DNA of 8,904 nucleotides, taken from positions 1-8,904 of the forward strand of contig JAFUBJ010000104.1 of the NCBI GenBank assembly GCA_017460265.1, written 5' to 3'. How positions within the stretch are numbered: the first letter of the stretch is position 1; every line of letters begins with the position of its first letter. Positions 6,101-8,904 of this stretch are shown in pieces. A program made the position numbers and the translations under genes. Below the pieces are notes generated by a model. The model did no database searches, was not told the origin of the DNA, and saw only the letters and a program-made list of their open reading frames with translations. The stretch comes from Atopobiaceae bacterium. GTDB taxonomy: Bacteria > Actinomycetota > Coriobacteriia > Coriobacteriales > Atopobiaceae.

Positions 6101-8211
6101 TCAACAATGGCGTGTTCAGCGACCCGCGCCAGCGCGTGGTGACGATCGCTGGCGTTCCCTACCTGTTCCGCATCCTTACGGTCAAGCTCAAGACCCCTGA
6201 TGACAAGGTCGTGTACCGGAGCCGACTGGCCGCATCGAAGTACAAATTCGATGAGCAGGCCTGGGGCACCCCCAAGGTCATCAACTTCACGTGCGATACG
6301 GGCGACCTCTCCCGCTACAAGATCTTCGACTACGACTTCGACCTCGTCGTCAGGCCCGAGGGGGCCACGTGGTACAGGGGGTCTACAGTAGCCATCCTCA
6401 TGACCGGCGGCCTGAGGCCTTACGGCGACTCCTCGAGCGTCTACGACATCTTCGCCACTCCCACAATCACGGTGCTCTTCCTCGACGCGAACCTCAACGT
6501 GGTCACGCGTCATGTGCGTCGCGCCGATGCCTATCTTGGGAGCGACCTTCTGCACATGGTCCACTGCCCGCACATCGTGGATCGCTTCACTCCCGACGGG
6601 AGCTCCGGCGTCTTCGCGTTCACGTTCGTCCACCGCAGCGCCTCCAACCCGATGCTGCTCATGACCGACGACCCGAGCGTGAAGGTCGCCTTCACCGTCG
6701 GGACATGCGCCTCACTGCCGGACATGAAGTCCTTCGACCCGCAGGTCGGCGTCGCCCAGGAGATAAGCCCGACCGTCTGCGAGGTCAAGATGGTGGTGGG
6801 CAAGGCGCTAGGCGAGATCCAGCAGAGCGTCTCACTCCTCATGCTCTACACGCAGGGCTACGAGGTCTTCACGGCCTACATCAAGGAGAACGAGTCCTTC
6901 AGCGACATCCACTACACCAAGAACATAACCAACACGAGTGACTCCCTGCCCGGCCTCGTGGCATGGCCGGGACACAGCTCGTTCCTCTATACGCGCCCGT
7001 CTGTGGGGGACGACCCGAACCCGCACCTGTACGAGGGCTCCTTCGACCTCACGGCATCGGGCGCATCCACCCTCACCGAACAGAGGGTTGACCTCGAGGG
7101 CTTCAAGGGCACCGCGTTCGGTGTCAGCTCGAGCGGCAACTACATCTTCTGCATCGAGAACCGCGACGGCTGGGCGGGCGACGAGATTGACGATGCCACC
7201 GGCAAGAGCACTGGCTCGACCACGAAGACGATCAACCGCATCAGGGCGTCCAAGTACGTCGGCGACAAGTTCTGCGAGGACTTTGTCTTCTGCGAGCTCG
7301 ACCACCCGGTGGACACCCTCGAGGCCATGACGCTCAACGGCGACGCGAACACCTTCATCGCAAGCGAGATCATCGACGCCGAACACAGCGTGGCGCGCAT
7401 GCACTACATCGCGGTCCCGCACTGCTTCGCGTCCACCGTCGAGTCGTTCAGGACGCTCGACGACTTCGCGCTGGCTGGCAAGCCCTGTACCTTCAAGATG
7501 ACCGTCCGCAACCACGGCAACATGATCATCAGGGGCTTCTCGGTGGACTTCATCGACCTCGACGACCACGACAAGGTCATCGCCACGGTGAAGGTGGGCG
7601 AGATCAAGCCGAGCCAGATCATGGTGGGCATCGAGAACTACGACTGGCTGAAACCCGGCCAGGAGAGCGACGAGGGAGCGTATCACCTCTCAGAGGCGCT
7701 GAAGGATGGTGCCCTCATGCCTGGTGCCGCGCTGACCTATCCGGTCACCTTCCCCATCCCCGAGGCTTGGGGTGAGAAGAAGCCGAACGAGAAGCACGCG
7801 ACGAGAAACGTCCACCTGCACATCCACGACGCCTGGGGTGAGGACTACTCGCTTCAGGTGATGGATGACGGCGGAGGGCATCGGTTCGTGGAGCCGATCA
7901 CCAACGACATGCACTTTGCCGCTCCGCTTCTCGGCGGCACTGACGGCGTGCTGACCCTCCATGTCGCCGAGGGCAAGGGCAACTTCTACGACCCTGAGGA
8001 GCGCTGGGAGAAGAACAAGAAGGACGATGACCATGGCGGCGGGGGAGACTCGGGCGGCGGTGGCGGCAGGCTTCCCAAGACCGATGACCCCTACCGTCCC
8101 GGGACTGCGCTCGGGCTTGCCCTTGGTGGCGTCGGATCGCTGCTCATGGGTTATTCGGCGAGAAGGCTAGCCGTCGAGCAGGAGGAGGCCGAGGCGCGCG
8201 GCCGCAAGTAA
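3121..8211 (+). CDS. Giant Tat-type exported, LPKTD-anchored surface protein
   Basis: This 1696-residue protein matches no family that I can name as a whole. It starts at ATG 3121, ten bases after GGAGAG. The N-terminus carries SISRRGLLRAAASAV (RR at 25-26) and a possible cleavage site TALA|AEE after residue 67, fitting twin-arginine export. Residues about 72-175 resemble a carboxypeptidase-regulatory/Ig-like fold (EPVEGATVTITSRF). An acidic patch at about 403-425 precedes a beta-rich region (458-660). A Glu/Pro-rich acidic linker occupies about 771-936. Residues about 937-1440 are beta-rich, with blade-like repeats suggesting a propeller. Residues about 1449-1565 look CARDB/Ig-like (CTFKMTVRNHGN). 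A Gly-rich stretch leads to LPKTDD (1651-1656), a helix (about 1662-1680) and a basic end, as in sortase substrates. Fifteen cysteines are unusual for a Gram-positive wall protein. A role in adhesion or sensing is inferred, not shown. Confidence 0.85.
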   Translation: MKKTEEQHVEETTAIALSQPRSISRRGLLRAAASAVTMGAIQLLPLIEVPGQEEPVAGFLRSKTALAAEESFVITIVSKTEIGINVVDVANNNEPVEGATVTITSRFPKAKVKSRSAVTGEDFDDPEDRGKVIIDIADLAETDDDGNPLNGRYEFNGSISVKRAEARGVTAMRDFSTGLMRIKGATALEVSTHEMDELQIYPERITFNDWDMHYTVPTFWRSAVNSEKQTILIRFAGCSGDVDVSISDHEVGNWPRTTKGELTAKATYDDESGYYVAKFEGRFLCTDKSKNENLGILDDKLKIDFAYTYGDTTYHTYQELCTKEAPIDTVTEVDSIDPLSLAVDSFDFPKDWPFIGGAKIGLKTPDIPFRISASPTRVTLGVNLGDSLLKKDNGQPKTQPQEIEMDPIGEIEDEADDERASEQADTENAIANKDVGMGGSDGPSGKKSMFARKPLFKKIEINGGFEGYLTLDWAGMMKDPKQGYLVKHFDGALLVGLGFSVKGTIVEQFTALYIPCYVALSLEFSMQTSIQAKASIITESTAVELPMKDTRFDFDVAAPVFNIALVGTLTLGIGVHDVCSAGASGVGTLQLYIAALSKKMIAEGHDVPHVVFGGKFVVEVFFQALCLKFSKVVWSKEKKRIWDSWPDPSSSELTGEEAFGEYEPRFRLRQPNGPLRHTAVYGIGGDGQPLLLAGVGDSIYENMQIVTEADDLIKTIEFEGEAIEGGIADESADYVRPEVKEDTSPAFIRQEDGSYKIELVSRKGAVTLVLPEKNEDADLKPQAEESEELEEAEELEVQDVQAETSQEAGEETQVEEVEGSDDTSLLEQEGLEALATSAVVGEVLEGEPVEGELVEVAADEEVAVEPMAVGDEAVADELPSSDVSEAAEPLVAPDPEAEVEAPAELEVSAEPEPEPEPEPELEAQAEPEPEPEHTLGESYWKNPGLGFAEPVTLESNYTSVANAEYPTPSYSIPESGVAGFAANGGITPTVDVVINNGVFSDPRQRVVTIAGVPYLFRILTVKLKTPDDKVVYRSRLAASKYKFDEQAWGTPKVINFTCDTGDLSRYKIFDYDFDLVVRPEGATWYRGSTVAILMTGGLRPYGDSSSVYDIFATPTITVLFLDANLNVVTRHVRRADAYLGSDLLHMVHCPHIVDRFTPDGSSGVFAFTFVHRSASNPMLLMTDDPSVKVAFTVGTCASLPDMKSFDPQVGVAQEISPTVCEVKMVVGKALGEIQQSVSLLMLYTQGYEVFTAYIKENESFSDIHYTKNITNTSDSLPGLVAWPGHSSFLYTRPSVGDDPNPHLYEGSFDLTASGASTLTEQRVDLEGFKGTAFGVSSSGNYIFCIENRDGWAGDEIDDATGKSTGSTTKTINRIRASKYVGDKFCEDFVFCELDHPVDTLEAMTLNGDANTFIASEIIDAEHSVARMHYIAVPHCFASTVESFRTLDDFALAGKPCTFKMTVRNHGNMIIRGFSVDFIDLDDHDKVIATVKVGEIKPSQIMVGIENYDWLKPGQESDEGAYHLSEALKDGALMPGAALTYPVTFPIPEAWGEKKPNEKHATRNVHLHIHDAWGEDYSLQVMDDGGGHRFVEPITNDMHFAAPLLGGTDGVLTLHVAEGKGNFYDPEERWEKNKKDDDHGGGGDSGGGGGRLPKTDDPYRPGTALGLALGGVGSLLMGYSARRLAVEQEEAEARGRK
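3181..3321 (+). other. Twin-arginine-type signal peptide region
   Basis: This encodes residues 21-67 of the giant surface protein. An adjacent arginine pair in SRRGLL, near the Tat consensus (S/T)RRxFLK, is followed by the moderately hydrophobic AAASAVTMGAIQLLPLI. A small-residue cleavage motif, ALA|AEE, lies rather far downstream. Twenty polar residues precede the motif, typical of an extended Tat n-region. The long gap (about 20 residues) between the hydrophobic core and the cleavage motif is the weak point. Confidence 0.6.
5848..5916 (+). repeat. Glu-Pro dipeptide repeat within the giant surface-protein gene
   Basis: This encodes residues 910-932: five EP dipeptides ending in a sixth Glu, then a LEAQA interruption, then three more EP dipeptides. 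The DNA alternates CCCGAG and CCCGAA hexamers. It ends an acidic linker of about 165 residues. EP repeats form extended, stiff spacers in wall proteins. The simple hexamer repetition makes the tract prone to length change by slippage, in frame by six bases. Confidence 0.8.
8071..8208 (+). other. C-terminal cell-wall sorting signal, LPKTD variant
   Basis: This encodes residues 1651-1696 of the giant surface protein: LPKTDD, then a hydrophobic helix TALGLALGGVGSLLMGY (1662-1678), then SARRLA and a charged tail ending RGRK. A Gly-rich spacer (1639-1649) precedes it. The order pentapeptide, membrane helix, positive tail is that of sortase substrates. The fifth position is Asp instead of the canonical Gly, and the tail is longer and more charged than usual. 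Confidence 0.7.
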
Positions 8212-8213
8212 CT

Positions 8214-8239
8214 AGGTGAGAGGCTCCGTCGGAGCACCT
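8214..8239 (+). other. Bulged hairpin just after the giant gene
   Basis: GCTCC (8223-8227) and GGAGC (8231-8235) pair across a three-base loop. They are flanked by AGGT (8214-8217) with ACCT (8236-8239), leaving a five-base bulge on the 5' side. It begins three bases after the stop codon. It may protect the 3' end of the mRNA or aid termination; no U-run is present. Confidence 0.35.
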
Positions 8240-8255
8240 GCCGAAGAAGATGCCG

Positions 8256-8284
8256 TGGGCTCTTGAGACCATCCCAAGAGCCCA
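8256..8284 (+). terminator. Perfect 10-bp hairpin between the two surface-protein genes
   Basis: TGGGCTCTTG (8256-8265) pairs perfectly with CAAGAGCCCA (8275-8284) across a nine-base loop. It lies between the stop of the giant gene and the ribosome site of the LRR gene, 21 bases ahead of that gene's start. The strong stem suggests a terminator or a processing or attenuation element that sets relative expression of the two genes. It lacks the U-run of a standard intrinsic terminator. Confidence 0.5.
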
Positions 8285-8304
8285 GAGACGACTAGGGGAG
8301 GGGC

Positions 8305-8904
8305 ATGACGCCTGGTTCGTTGACAATGACAGCACTTGGGGCGAGAAGGCGTGGCGCGCGGCTCGTGGCTGTCGTCGTGACCCTCCTGTTCTGCCTCGTG
8401 TGGCTTGTCTTGGGCGGCTCTCGCAGGGCGTGTGCGGATTCCTACGTCAGCGAGGATGGCAACTGGACCTACGAGCTTGACGCGGACGGCAATGCCACCA
8501 TCACCGACTACCTGGGGTTTGACTCGACAGTCGTCATCCCTCCGGACTATGAATCCGGCACGATCGACGGTCATCCCGTCGTGGCTGTCGGGGACGATGC
8601 GCTCTTTGACGACAAGACCGTCGAGGAGCTTTGGCTCTACGACCCCGTGGTGAGCTTGGGCGGCATGGCCTTCTATGGCTGCTCGTCGCTCAAGGAGGTG
8701 TACTTCAACTGCGATGGCCTGACGGAGATTCCGGCCTACTGTTTTTATGGCTGCTCAAGCCTTGAGAGCATCTCCATCCCGGGAAACGTCAAGCATATTG
8801 GAAATGGTGCCTTCGAGGGTTGTGCGTCGCTCTCTGACGTCTCGTTTCTCGTGGGGTCTGAAAGCAAAGGTCTCACAATCGACGCCAGAGCCTTCGCCGG
8901 ATGC
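8305..8904 (+). CDS. BspA-like leucine-rich-repeat surface protein, N-terminal part
   Basis: The frame from ATG 8305 stays open for 200 codons to the window edge, so the C-terminus is missing. The start follows an AGGGGAGGGG ribosome site; the in-frame ATG at 8326 has none. A secretory signal is visible: basic ARRRGAR (13-19), hydrophobic core about 20-36, and cleavage after ACA (residue 44). A short domain (DSYVSEDGNWTYELDADGNA) follows. From about residue 92 there are tandem LRR_5 units with the BspA hallmarks AFYGCSSLKEV, CFYGCSSLESISIPGNVKHIG and AFEGCASLSDVSF, spaced about 23 residues apart. Such proteins in oral and gut bacteria are extracellular and are often adhesins. This one lies 93 bases after the giant surface-protein gene and may be co-transcribed with it. 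Its anchoring domain and final length cannot be seen. Confidence 0.9.
   Translation, partial: MTPGSLTMTALGARRRGARLVAVVVTLLFCLVWLVLGGSRRACADSYVSEDGNWTYELDADGNATITDYLGFDSTVVIPPDYESGTIDGHPVVAVGDDALFDDKTVEELWLYDPVVSLGGMAFYGCSSLKEVYFNCDGLTEIPAYCFYGCSSLESISIPGNVKHIGNGAFEGCASLSDVSFLVGSESKGLTIDARAFAGC

Overview
The window is a high-GC, gene-dense stretch in which every supported gene lies on the + strand. GC-rich third codon positions, a very large surface protein with an LPxTG-like tail, a BspA-type leucine-rich-repeat protein and a GarK/GlxK-type glycerate kinase together suggest a Gram-positive host-associated actinobacterium, most likely of the Coriobacteriia (Olsenella/Atopobium/Collinsella relatives). 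The lineage is an inference, not read from a marker gene.

Layout. (1) 1-257: the C-terminal end of a glycerate kinase, then a hairpin. (2) 258-445: an AT-richer regulatory gap with inverted and direct repeats. (3) 446-2586: a compact, overlapping four-gene operon. It encodes an ECF-like sigma-70 factor, a small two-helix basic membrane protein, a polytopic membrane protein of unknown function, and a PrsW-family intramembrane protease. (4) 2587-2736: a second regulatory gap with hairpins and a perfect 14-bp palindrome. (5) 2737-8211: a paralogue of the small two-helix protein, six bases upstream of a 1696-residue exported, wall-anchored protein. That protein has a twin-arginine-type signal, a beta-rich body split by a long acidic Glu/Pro linker, and a C-terminal LPKTD-helix-basic tail. 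(6) 8212-8304: two hairpins. (7) 8305-end: the N-terminal 200 residues of a secreted BspA-like LRR protein, cut by the window edge.

How the parts may work together (inference): the sigma factor, the small basic two-helix proteins (candidate anti-sigma or sigma-tethering partners) and the PrsW-like protease resemble a cell-envelope signalling module of the SigW/RsiW/PrsW kind, although the small proteins do not look like RsiW. The module sits beside two surface proteins that it could control. The two paralogous small proteins, one behind the sigma gene and one ahead of the giant surface-protein gene, are the strongest sequence link between the two halves. No RNA genes, transposases or CRISPR arrays were seen.
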